Positions 15,456 through 23,414 of a stretch of 37,930 nucleotides of DNA are shown here, piece after piece. Location: NCBI GenBank assembly GCA_017445015.1, contig JAFSVL010000041.1, forward strand, positions 1 to 37,930. The letters are read 5' to 3'. A model generated the notes under the pieces. It was given only the letters and a program-made list of their open reading frames with translations, did no database searches and was not told the DNA's origin. The stretch's first letter is position 1. The number at the start of each line of letters is the position of its first letter. The position numbers were made by a program, and so were the translations under genes. This stretch comes from Bacteroidales bacterium. Lineage in GTDB: Bacteria > Bacteroidota > Bacteroidia > Bacteroidales > UBA932.

Positions 15456-18400
15456 TTATCGGGTTATTTTGATTTTAATGTATGCGTCCTCCCACTCCAC
15501 TTGAGCGGCATCTGAGGGCGCCTCGGCAAGCGGCAGCAGCGCCACCTGCACAGAAAGGGTCTGGGAAGCGACATACGCTTGGAAACGGGAAAGCGAATCG
15601 CCGATTTTGGCGGCGGCATCGCCTCCGGCATAAATCGCGGTGGAAATCCGGTCGGTCACGGCCAGACCGTTTTCCTTGCGAAGGTTCTGGATCGGGCGGA
15701 TCAGTTCGCGCGCCGTCCTCTCCTGCACCAGTTCGGGCGTCAGGGTAACATCGAGCGCCAGGGTGAGCGGGCCTTCGGAAGCGACGAGCCAGCCCGGCAT
15801 ATCTTCGGAATGGATCTCATAATCCTCCTTGGAGAGCATAACGGCACCGCCGGGCAGATCAAGCCTGTAATCCCCTTCACTGCGGTCCAGGGCGGCGATG
15901 GCCGCCTGGTCCAGGGCGGAGAACGCCGCGGCGATCTCCTTCATCCGCTGGCCGTATTTCTTGCCGAGGGTCCGGAAATTGGGTTTTGCCTTGCGGGTAA
16001 TCAGCCCGGTCGCATCCGTCACAAATTCCAGTTCCTTGACATTCACCTCGCTCAGGAGGAACTGCCGCACCGCTTCAAGACGCTGCCGCATCTGCTCTCC
16101 CGTTACCGGAACGAGCAGCTTCGGAAGCGGCTGTTTCACATTGATACCCACCTTCTTACGAAGCGCAAGCACCATCGAGCCGGCCTTCTGTGCAAGCGCC
16201 ATCCGCGCTTCGAGTTCCGCATCGATAAGCACCGGATCGGCTTCGGGCATCCGTTCATAATGCACGCTCTGCGCATCCGGGACGAGGTCCGTGAAGAGTT
16301 CATCGGCATAAAAAGGAGCGATCGGCGCGGAGAGCAGCGCTACGGTCTTCAGCGTCGCATAAATGGTCTGATAGGCGGACAGTTTGTCATCGTCCATCCC
16401 CGGCCCCCAGATGCGCTTTTTGTTCAGGCGCAGATACCAGTTGCTGAAATCATCGCAGACAAAATCCTGGATCAGGCGGCCGGCCGTGGTGATATCATAA
16501 TCTTCGTAGGCCGCACGGCCCCCGGCAATCAGGGTATTGAGGCGGCTCAGGGCCCAGCGGTCAAATTCCGGACGCTCCTTTACCGCGGAAGCGGCAGGAT
16601 CGAAGCCGTCGATATTCGCATAGACCGCGAAGAGCGAATAGGAATTGTAGAGCGTTCCGAAGAATTTGCGGCGGATTTCATCGACCCCTGCCTCATCGAA
16701 ACGGAGATTGTCCCAGGGCTGGGCATTGGTCAGCATGTACCAGCGCAGTGCATCGGGACCGAATTTATCCAGTTCGGCGAAGGGATCGACGGCATTTCCG
16801 AGCCGCTTGCTCATCTTGTCGCCATTCTTGTCGAGTACCAGTCCGTTGGAAATCACGCGCTTGAAGGCCGGCGTCCCGCTCACCATCGTATGGATTGCGT
16901 GCAGGGTATAGAACCATCCGCGGGTCTGGTCCACGCCTTCCGCGATAAAGTCCGCGGTGGCGCCGAAATCGGGACTGTCCATGCCGCGCAGCCCGGTCTG
17001 GGCATAGGGCATGGCGCCGGAATCGAACCACACGTCGATGAGGTCGCTCTCCCGGTGCATCGGCCGCCCCGAAGGACTGACCAGCACGATATCATCCATG
17101 TACGGACGGTGCAGGTCGATGCGGTTGTAATTCTCCAGGCTCATATCCCCGGGAACGAAGCCTTTGGCTTTCAGCGGGTTTTCGGCCATCATACCGGCCT
17201 CCACCGCCTTCTCGACGGCCTCGAACAATTCCGCGGCGGAGCCGATGCAGGCTTCCTCCTTTCCATCCTCCGTACGCCAGATGGGCAGCGGGGTTCCCCA
17301 GAAACGGCTGCGGCTCAGGTTCCAGTCCTGAATATTCTCCAGCCACCCGCCGAAACGGCCCGTTCCGGTGGATTCCGGTTTCCAGGTGATGTCCTTGTTG
17401 AGCGCCACCATCTGCTCCTTGACCGCACTCGCGCGGATGAACCAGGCATCCAGCGGGAAGTAGAGCACGGGTTTGTCCGTCCTCCAGGAATGGGGATAAC
17501 TATGCGTATGTTTCTGAATCTTAAAGGCTTTCCCCTGCTGCTTGAGCATTACGCAAAGGTCCACGTCAAGGGTGGGGGCATCCGCGGGCAGGCTGTCGTC
17601 AAAGGCATTCTTTACATAGCGCCCGGCAAATTCCGCATAGTCCGGAGATACAAAATCCGCAACATACTGCGCATCCAGCGCATCCAGCGGATAGAAGCGT
17701 CCGCTGCGGTCCACCATCGCCTGACGGCGGCCTTCACGGTCGAGCACCATCATCGGCGGGATACCGGCGGCCTCGGCCACCTTTTTGTCATCCGCACCGA
17801 AGGTAGGGGCGATGTGTACGATGCCGGTTCCCTCGTCCGTAGTCACGTAATCTCCGGCTATGACGCGGAAGGCCTCGCCCTCAAGGGGTTTGAACCAGGG
17901 GATGAGCTGCTTGTAGCGCATGCCCACGAGGTCCCGGCCCTTCATCGTTCCGGGCAGCACTTCGTGCGGGACTTTTTCTCCGAACAGCGAAGGAACCAGG
18001 TCCCTGGCGACGATATAGGTGGCGGGTGCGCCGCTGTACGGGTTCGCGGAACGGACCTTTACATAGTCGATGAGAGGGCCGACGCAGAGCGCCGTATTCG
18101 AAGGCAAGGTCCAGGGCGTGGTCGTCCATGCCAGGAAGTACAGGCCTTCCTCCCCCTCCACCTCGAACTGCACGGTAACCGTCGTGTCGGTGACATCCTT
18201 GTAGCAGCCGGGCTGGTTGAGTTCGTGGGAACTGAGCCCCGTGCCGTCGGACGGAGAGTAGGGCTGGATCGAATATCCCTTATAGAGCAGTCCTTTGTCG
18301 TAAATCTTCTTGAGCAGCCACCACAGCGTCTCGATATACCGGTTGTCATAGGTGATGTAGGGGTCCTTCATATCCACCCAGTAACCGATGCGCTCGGTCA

Positions 18401-18800
18401 TGTTGACCCACTCCGCGGTGTATTTCATCACCTCGCTGCGGCAGGTGGCATTGTAGTCCGCCACGCTGATACGGGTGCCGATGTCCTCCTTGCGGATGCC
18501 CAGTTTTTTTTCCACGCCGATCTCGACGGGAAGGCCGTGCGTATCCCAACCTGCGCGGCGGCGGACCTTGAAACCGGTCTGCGTCTTGTACCGGCAGACC
18601 GCATCTTTGATGGAACGCGCCATCACATGATGGATGCCCGGCATGCCGTTCGCCGACGGAGGGCCTTCGAAAAAGATGAATTCAGGTGCTCCCTCCCTCA
18701 GTTCAAGGGACTTTTCAAAGGCCCCCGCCGTTTTCCACCGCTCCAGAATCCGTGCGCCGGTCCCCACCAAATCCAAACCCTTATATTCTTTGAATGTCAT
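15456..18800 (-). CDS. ileS: Isoleucyl-tRNA synthetase, long eukaryote-like type
   Basis: Charges tRNA-Ile in the cytoplasm. At 1114 residues it is a complete class Ia enzyme. The HIGH-region is GIHHVMA (55-61, degenerate), and the second ATP motif is KMSKR at 662-666 instead of KMSKS. Editing-domain blocks such as LAWTTTPWTLPSNTAL are present, as is WDTHGLPVE near 95. The overall pattern (long C-terminal region, HVMAR) fits the IleS2/eukaryal-like clade found in Bacteroidota, members of which often tolerate mupirocin. The ATG at 18800 follows a strong promoter match on the same strand. It heads the ileS, DksA-like, lspA, PAP2 operon. Confidence 0.96.
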   Translation of the reverse strand: MTFKEYKGLDLVGTGARILERWKTAGAFEKSLELREGAPEFIFFEGPPSANGMPGIHHVMARSIKDAVCRYKTQTGFKVRRRAGWDTHGLPVEIGVEKKLGIRKEDIGTRISVADYNATCRSEVMKYTAEWVNMTERIGYWVDMKDPYITYDNRYIETLWWLLKKIYDKGLLYKGYSIQPYSPSDGTGLSSHELNQPGCYKDVTDTTVTVQFEVEGEEGLYFLAWTTTPWTLPSNTALCVGPLIDYVKVRSANPYSGAPATYIVARDLVPSLFGEKVPHEVLPGTMKGRDLVGMRYKQLIPWFKPLEGEAFRVIAGDYVTTDEGTGIVHIAPTFGADDKKVAEAAGIPPMMVLDREGRRQAMVDRSGRFYPLDALDAQYVADFVSPDYAEFAGRYVKNAFDDSLPADAPTLDVDLCVMLKQQGKAFKIQKHTHSYPHSWRTDKPVLYFPLDAWFIRASAVKEQMVALNKDITWKPESTGTGRFGGWLENIQDWNLSRSRFWGTPLPIWRTEDGKEEACIGSAAELFEAVEKAVEAGMMAENPLKAKGFVPGDMSLENYNRIDLHRPYMDDIVLVSPSGRPMHRESDLIDVWFDSGAMPYAQTGLRGMDSPDFGATADFIAEGVDQTRGWFYTLHAIHTMVSGTPAFKRVISNGLVLDKNGDKMSKRLGNAVDPFAELDKFGPDALRWYMLTNAQPWDNLRFDEAGVDEIRRKFFGTLYNSYSLFAVYANIDGFDPAASAVKERPEFDRWALSRLNTLIAGGRAAYEDYDITTAGRLIQDFVCDDFSNWYLRLNKKRIWGPGMDDDKLSAYQTIYATLKTVALLSAPIAPFYADELFTDLVPDAQSVHYERMPEADPVLIDAELEARMALAQKAGSMVLALRKKVGINVKQPLPKLLVPVTGEQMRQRLEAVRQFLLSEVNVKELEFVTDATGLITRKAKPNFRTLGKKYGQRMKEIAAAFSALDQAAIAALDRSEGDYRLDLPGGAVMLSKEDYEIHSEDMPGWLVASEGPLTLALDVTLTPELVQERTARELIRPIQNLRKENGLAVTDRISTAIYAGGDAAAKIGDSLSRFQAYVASQTLSVQVALLPLAEAPSDAAQVEWEDAYIKIKITR

Positions 18801-18819
18801 AACTTTTTCACTAAATTTG
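18789..18819 (+). promoter_or_regulatory. Bacteroidota promoter for cvpA-tsaB-glpABC
   Basis: TTTG at 18789-18792, a 19-base spacer, then TAAATTTG at 18812-18819: an exact fit to the TTTG-N19-TAnnTTTG consensus. Transcription would start near 18826, leaving a leader of about 48 nt before cvpA. The -33 box lies inside the first codons of the divergent ileS gene. Confidence 0.85.
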
Positions 18820-18838
18820 CACCTCAGGTTTTATCATG

Positions 18839-18870
18839 CAAAAGTAATCATTTCCGCGCTTTTATACAAA
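18839..18870 (-). promoter_or_regulatory. Bacteroidota promoter for ileS
   Basis: On the minus strand TTTG (18870-18867), a 20-base spacer, then TACTTTTG (18846-18839). Both boxes match the consensus. Its transcript leader overlaps the cvpA leader and the cvpA promoter, so the two divergent promoters face each other across fewer than 20 bp. Confidence 0.82.
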
Positions 18871-18873
18871 TAT

Positions 18874-19374
18874 ATGGGAATAACCGACATTATCCTGCTG
18901 GCCTGCTATATCCCGGGGGTCATCCGGGGGATCCTGAAGGGTTTCGTCGAGCAGGCGGTGGCGCTCTTCTCCATCCTGCTGGGCACCTGGCTCGCCTGCC
19001 GCTTCAGCGCCCGTGCGTCCGGCTGGCTCTCCGCCTATATTACCTGGAAACCGGAACTGCTGCGCGCCGCCACCTTTGTCATCATCGTCATCCTGACCAT
19101 CCTCGTCCTGTTCGTGGTGGGGCGGCTGCTTACCAAAATCGTCAAGATTTCCACCCTGGGCTGGCTCAACCGGCTGCTGGGCATCCTGCTGGGCATCCTG
19201 GTCACCACGCTTGTGCTCGCGGTAGCGGTCACCGCCGTGGACGCCTTCAACGCCCACTGGACCCTGATCAGGCCGGAACTGCTGGACGGCAGCCCCGTCT
19301 GGTGCGCGCTGCGCGCCTTCGCCTCCACGGTGTTCCCTTCCATCAAAGCCTTGATACTCACCGGACATGTCTAG
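18874..19374 (+). CDS. CvpA family membrane protein
   Basis: A 166-residue inner-membrane protein with about four hydrophobic helices. It starts MGITDIILLACYIPGVIRG, followed by ILKGFVEQAVALFSILLG, the typical CvpA N-terminal signature (G-x-x-K/R-G-F). E. coli CvpA is linked to colicin V production and envelope integrity; the molecular function is not settled. The ATG at 18874 is chosen because it begins the family alignment and lies downstream of the mapped promoter; the longer frame would reach into ileS. Its stop overlaps the tsaB start by eight bases. Confidence 0.86.
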   Translation: MGITDIILLACYIPGVIRGILKGFVEQAVALFSILLGTWLACRFSARASGWLSAYITWKPELLRAATFVIIVILTILVLFVVGRLLTKIVKISTLGWLNRLLGILLGILVTTLVLAVAVTAVDAFNAHWTLIRPELLDGSPVWCALRAFASTVFPSIKALILTGHV

Positions 19375-20077
19375 AATCCTGCTGATCGAAACCTCCACTT
19401 CCCTTTGTTCCACGGCACTCGCCCAGAACGGGAAAGTCCTGACGGCCCGGAAAAGTTCCGAGCCCCGCGCACACGCCTCCATGACGGCGGTGTTTCTCAA
19501 AGAGATGCTCGACGAATGCGGGCTGCGCGCCACGGACTGCGACGCCGTCTGTGTCAGTGCCGGGCCCGGCTCCTACACCGGACTGCGCGTGGGATCCTCT
19601 ACGGCCAAGGGCATCTGCCTCGCCGCCGGAATTCCCCTGCTGTCGCTCGGCACGCCGGACATTCTGGCTGCCCAGGCCCTCTCCGAAGGCCTGCTTCCCG
19701 AAGGCTGCCGCTACATCGTCCCGATGATCGATGCCCGCCGGATGGAGGTCTATACCGCACTGTTCAGCGCCTCAGGACAGCGGCTTTCGGACACCCGGGC
19801 CATGATTGTGGACGGGGAAAGTTACCGCGCGAAGCGGGAGGAAGGGACCGTTCTCTTCATCGGCGACGGCGCCGCCAAATGCGCGGAGGTACTGGGGGGT
19901 CCCGGGGCCGCCTTCGTGCAGGTATGCCCCGTCGCATCGGCCATGGCGGCACTGGCCCAGGAGGCTTTCGACGCCCGCCGCTTTGAAGATCCCGCCTATT
20001 TCGAGCCCTTCTACCTGAAGGAATTCGTGGCGACAAAAGGAAAAAATCTGCTGCATTCGGACCATGAAAGAATTTGA
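19367..20077 (+). CDS. tsaB: tRNA threonylcarbamoyladenosine biosynthesis protein TsaB
   Basis: Partner of TsaD and TsaE in making the t6A37 modification of ANN-decoding tRNAs. The 236-residue protein has the ASKHA fold: LLIETSTSLCSTALA at the N-terminus (phosphate-1-like loop) and CVSAGPGSYTGLRVGSSTAKG near residue 65, the hallmark of TsaB. The C-terminal half is the shorter, less conserved TsaB lobe, ending in PFYLKEFVATKG. Length is normal. Its start overlaps the cvpA stop by eight bases and its stop overlaps the glpA start by 14, so a housekeeping tRNA-modification gene is tightly linked to respiratory glycerol-3-phosphate genes. Confidence 0.94.
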   Translation: MSRILLIETSTSLCSTALAQNGKVLTARKSSEPRAHASMTAVFLKEMLDECGLRATDCDAVCVSAGPGSYTGLRVGSSTAKGICLAAGIPLLSLGTPDILAAQALSEGLLPEGCRYIVPMIDARRMEVYTALFSASGQRLSDTRAMIVDGESYRAKREEGTVLFIGDGAAKCAEVLGGPGAAFVQVCPVASAMAALAQEAFDARRFEDPAYFEPFYLKEFVATKGKNLLHSDHERI

Positions 20078-21623
20078 TGTTATTGTTGTAGGCGGCGGCA
20101 TTACCGGAGCCGCGACTGCCCGGGACTGCGCCATGCGCGGCCTCTCCACCCTGCTCATCGAGCGCAGCGACATCTGCGACGGTGCCAGCGGACGGAACCA
20201 CGGCCTGCTTCACAGCGGCGCCCGTTACGCCGTGACGGACAAGGAAGGCGCCGAAGAATGCATCCGGGAGAACAGGATCCTGCGCCGGATCGCTTCTAAT
20301 TGCGTCGAGCCGACGGGCGGCCTTTTCATCACCCTGCCCGGCGACAGCCTGGAATACCAGGAGAATTTCGTACGTTGCTGCCGCGATGCCGGGATCGATG
20401 CCGTCCCCATTTCCCCGAAGGAAGCGCTGCGGCTGGAGCCCGCGGTAAATCCGGAACTGATCGGTGCGGTCAAGGTGCCCGACGCCTCCGTCGATCCTTT
20501 CCGTCTCACGGATGCGAACATCATCGACGCCATGCAGCACGGGGCCACCATCCTGAAGTTCCACACCGTTACGGGCTTTGTCCGGAACAACGGGCGCGTC
20601 TGCGGGGTCAGGGTCACGAAACCCGGCGTAATCCGCAGCCAGGAAATCCGCGCCCGGATGGTCGTACTCGCCGCGGGAATATGGACCGCGGGGCTGATAC
20701 GGGAAGCCGGCATCAACATCGGCATGCTGCCCAGCAAGGGAGCGCTTGTCATTTTCGGACACCGCGTGGCGGGCATGGTGATCAACCGCTGCCGAAAGCC
20801 TTCCAATGCCGATATCCTTGTCCCCGGCGATGTGGTCAGCGTACTCGGCACCACCTCGGACAAAGTGCCTTTTGAGGGCATCGACGATATGCGGGCTACG
20901 CCGGAAGAGGTCGATCTGCTGCTGCGTGAAGGCGTATCTCTGGTTCCCGCCCTGTCCCACACCCGGATCATCCGCGCCTATGCGGGCGTACGTCCCCTGG
21001 TGATGGCGGACTCCGACGGCGACGGGCGCAGCGTCAGCCGGGGCATCGTGGTCCTGGATCACGAACAGCGTGACGGGGTCCCCGGCCTGATTACCATTAC
21101 CGGCGGAAAACTCACCACCTGCCGCCTGATGGCGGAAATGGTCACGGATGCCGTCTGTGCCAAACTGGGGGTGAAAGCCGTGTGCGAGACCGCCCTCCGG
21201 CCGCTCCCGGGCTCCGGGAAAGCCCATAAGGACGATGAAGAGGTCCCCTATTTCAAACGCGCCGCCATCGGGCGGCACGGCACGGAAGTCAGCCGGATGG
21301 ACTTCGACCTCGGGCACGAAATCATCTGCGAATGTGAGCAGGTGACCCGTGCGGAAATCAAATATGCCGTCAAGACGCTCGGGGTGCGGAACATCTCGGA
21401 CCTGCGCCGGCACACCCGGATCGGGATGGGGACCTGCCAGGGCTCGTTCTGCATCAAGAAGGTGGCGGCCGTACTCGCCGAAGAACTCGGTGAGCCGCTG
21501 CGCGAGAAGGAATTTATCGACGAATACCTGCAGGAACGCTGGAAAGGCATCACCCCGGTCTTCTGGGGAGACAGCCTGCGGGAAGCCGAATATATGCAAA
21601 GGACACACAAAGATGAGATTTGA
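20064..21623 (+). CDS. glpA: Anaerobic glycerol-3-phosphate dehydrogenase subunit A
   Basis: FAD-containing catalytic subunit that oxidises sn-glycerol-3-phosphate to dihydroxyacetone phosphate. The 519-residue protein starts with the Rossmann motif VIVVGGGITGAATARDCAMRG, followed by LIERSDICDGASGRNHGLLHSGARY, the GlpA/GlpD signature. A second FAD block is TITGGKLTTCRLMAEMV. The C-terminal BFD-like [2Fe-2S] domain has Cys422, Cys424, Cys458 and Cys463 in CECE...GTCQGSFC, which separates GlpA from GlpD. Length matches the family (about 540). Its stop overlaps glpB by 11 bases. Electrons would pass via GlpB and GlpC to menaquinone. Confidence 0.95.
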   Translation: MKEFDVIVVGGGITGAATARDCAMRGLSTLLIERSDICDGASGRNHGLLHSGARYAVTDKEGAEECIRENRILRRIASNCVEPTGGLFITLPGDSLEYQENFVRCCRDAGIDAVPISPKEALRLEPAVNPELIGAVKVPDASVDPFRLTDANIIDAMQHGATILKFHTVTGFVRNNGRVCGVRVTKPGVIRSQEIRARMVVLAAGIWTAGLIREAGINIGMLPSKGALVIFGHRVAGMVINRCRKPSNADILVPGDVVSVLGTTSDKVPFEGIDDMRATPEEVDLLLREGVSLVPALSHTRIIRAYAGVRPLVMADSDGDGRSVSRGIVVLDHEQRDGVPGLITITGGKLTTCRLMAEMVTDAVCAKLGVKAVCETALRPLPGSGKAHKDDEEVPYFKRAAIGRHGTEVSRMDFDLGHEIICECEQVTRAEIKYAVKTLGVRNISDLRRHTRIGMGTCQGSFCIKKVAAVLAEELGEPLREKEFIDEYLQERWKGITPVFWGDSLREAEYMQRTHKDEI

Positions 21624-22182
21624 TGCCATTGTCATCGGCGGAGGGCAAGCGGGATGCGAAGCCACCGCCCGGCTGCTCGACGCCTCATTGAAGGTCTGCC
21701 TCATATCGGCGGGACTGACCATGGAAGACGAGAACACGGACCCCTGGCGGGAAAACCGGGCCATGGCCCAGCGCGGTGCGACGGTACTGCGCGGGGACAG
21801 GGCTGTCAGCGCCGTCCTGGAAGCGGGGAAAGTGCTTTCGGTACGGACCGTCAACCTGGATGACGAACCGTTGGAAGCAGCGCTTTTCATCCTGGCGACG
21901 GGAAAGTATTTCAGCCGCGGACTGCTTTCCGACATGGAACATATTTACGAACCCGTGTTCGGCGCGGACGTGGATTATATTCCCGGCCGCAGCCATTGGT
22001 ATGACCAGGATTTCAGCGCGCCGCAGCCCTTCCTCAGTTTCGGCGTAAAGACCGATGAACGGGGGCGCGTCCTCATCGGGGGAAAAAGTATCGGGAATCT
22101 ATATGCCACCGGCGATATCCTGGCCCGGGATGCGGCCGAAGCCGATTGGGCGCAAATCATGAACGATTATGCAGGAAAATAA
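21613..22182 (+). CDS. glpB: Short GlpB-like flavoprotein subunit of anaerobic glycerol-3-phosphate dehydrogenase
   Basis: A 189-residue protein with the GlpB ends but not the usual middle. The N-terminus FDAIVIGGGQAGCEATARLL is the dinucleotide loop. Later blocks ILATGKYFSRGLLSD, GRSHWYDQDFSAPQPFLSFGV and NLYATGDILARDAAE match the C-terminal half of GlpB, including the final FAD-binding GD. Classical GlpB is about 420 residues, so more than half the length is missing, most from the centre. The reading frame is intact and overlaps both neighbours (11 bases with glpA, 14 with glpC), so a recent frameshift is unlikely. It may be a minimal electron-transfer flavoprotein form of GlpB. Confidence 0.8.
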   Translation: MRFDAIVIGGGQAGCEATARLLDASLKVCLISAGLTMEDENTDPWRENRAMAQRGATVLRGDRAVSAVLEAGKVLSVRTVNLDDEPLEAALFILATGKYFSRGLLSDMEHIYEPVFGADVDYIPGRSHWYDQDFSAPQPFLSFGVKTDERGRVLIGGKSIGNLYATGDILARDAAEADWAQIMNDYAGK

Positions 22183-23392
22183 CATCAGCGCGGGAAACCT
22201 GGAGCAGTGCCTGAAATGCAACCTCTGCACGCTCGTCTGTCCGATGATGGCGGTGAACGCCCATTACCCCGGCCCCAAGAAGGCCGGCCCGGACGGGGAA
22301 CGTTACCGGCTCAAGGATCCGCAGTACTATGACTATGCCTTGAAATACTGCCTCAACTGCAAACGTTGCGAGGTGGCCTGTCCTTCCGGAGTAATGGTGG
22401 GAGACATCATCCAGGCGGCGCGGCTGCGCTATGCCGGGCACAACCTGCGGGACTGGGCGCTGGCCAATACCGACCTGGTGGGCAGCCTGGCCTCCCCCTT
22501 CGCCCCCGTGGTAAACGGCGTGCTGGGCCTGAAACCCGTCAAGTCACTGATGCATGCTTTCATGGGGGTGGACTCACACCGGACCTTTCCTTCCTACTCG
22601 GCGCGCAGATTCACCTCCTGGATGCGCAGGCAGGACCAGGGCGGATTCGACAAGTTCGTGAGTTTCTTCCACGGCTGTTATGTCAACTACAATTATCCGC
22701 AACTGGGGAAGGACCTCGTCAGGCTCGTGAACGCCGCGGGTTACGGGGTTCACCTGCTGGAGAAGGAGAAATGCTGCGGTGTCGCGCTGATGAGCAACAG
22801 CATGGGCGCCCAGGCGCGCCGGCAGGGAGAAATCAATCTGGCCTCGATGCGGAAGGCCATCGCGGCCGGCGAGGACATCCTTACCGTTTCCTCCACCTGC
22901 ACCTTTACCATGCGGGACGAGTACCCTCATGTCCTTGCGCTGGAAAATGCGGAGGTGCGGCCGCACCTGATGCTGCTTTCCAAATGGCTGTACCAAAAGA
23001 TGGAGAGCGGTGAAGTGTCGCTCCGGTTCCGCAGGGACCTGCACCTCAAGATCGCCTACCATACCTCCTGCCACATGCAGAAACTGGGCTGGCGGAACTT
23101 TACGCTGGAACTGCTCCGGAAAATCCCCGGGGTGGAATTGGTGGAAATGGACCAGCAGTGCTGCGGAATCGCCGGGACCTTCGGCTTCAAAAAGGAGAAC
23201 TACGCCTATTCCCAGGCCATCGGCGGCCGGCTCTTCGACGAGATAGGGGCAGCCCGCGTGGCGCTCGGCGCCCAGTCCGATCCGGGCTTCGTGGTCTGTA
23301 CCGAGTGCGAGACCTGCAAGTGGCAGATCGAGATGAGCACCGGCGTCCCCGTCATGAACCCCGTCTCCATCCTCGCCATGGCGCTGGAATAG
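22169..23392 (+). CDS. glpC: Anaerobic glycerol-3-phosphate dehydrogenase iron-sulfur subunit C
   Basis: Links the GlpA/GlpB flavoproteins to the membrane quinone pool. The 407-residue protein has two [4Fe-4S] ferredoxin motifs, CLKCNLCTLVCP (Cys14, 17, 20, 24) and CLNCKRCEVACP (Cys61, 64, 67, 71). Two CCG-type cysteine-rich domains follow, with EKCCGVAL and QQCCGIAG as their cores. A further CTECETCKWQ sits near the C-terminus. This heterodisulfide-reductase-D-like layout is that of GlpC. No transmembrane segment stands out, so membrane attachment would be peripheral. It is the last gene of the cvpA-tsaB-glpABC run and converges on the lipoprotein gene 22 bases away. Confidence 0.94.
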   Translation: MQENNISAGNLEQCLKCNLCTLVCPMMAVNAHYPGPKKAGPDGERYRLKDPQYYDYALKYCLNCKRCEVACPSGVMVGDIIQAARLRYAGHNLRDWALANTDLVGSLASPFAPVVNGVLGLKPVKSLMHAFMGVDSHRTFPSYSARRFTSWMRRQDQGGFDKFVSFFHGCYVNYNYPQLGKDLVRLVNAAGYGVHLLEKEKCCGVALMSNSMGAQARRQGEINLASMRKAIAAGEDILTVSSTCTFTMRDEYPHVLALENAEVRPHLMLLSKWLYQKMESGEVSLRFRRDLHLKIAYHTSCHMQKLGWRNFTLELLRKIPGVELVEMDQQCCGIAGTFGFKKENYAYSQAIGGRLFDEIGAARVALGAQSDPGFVVCTECETCKWQIEMSTGVPVMNPVSILAMALE

Positions 23393-23414
23393 CCTTCACG
23401 GCTGCCCGCGGACG

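Noticed and set aside
15579-19385. A 1268-codon open frame on the plus strand
   Set aside because: It is antisense to ileS and runs on through cvpA in the wrong frame; its translation is Arg/His/Gly-rich with no family resemblance. Long antisense frames are expected in GC-rich genes.
19857-21935. A 692-codon open frame on the minus strand
   Set aside because: Antisense to tsaB, glpA and glpB, whose sense-strand motifs are clear; the translation is low-complexity in character and has no motif.
21613-22182. GlpB as a frameshifted pseudogene
   Set aside because: The frame runs cleanly from the FAD loop through the C-terminal GlpB blocks to a stop that overlaps glpC; no fragment of the missing middle is present in another frame.
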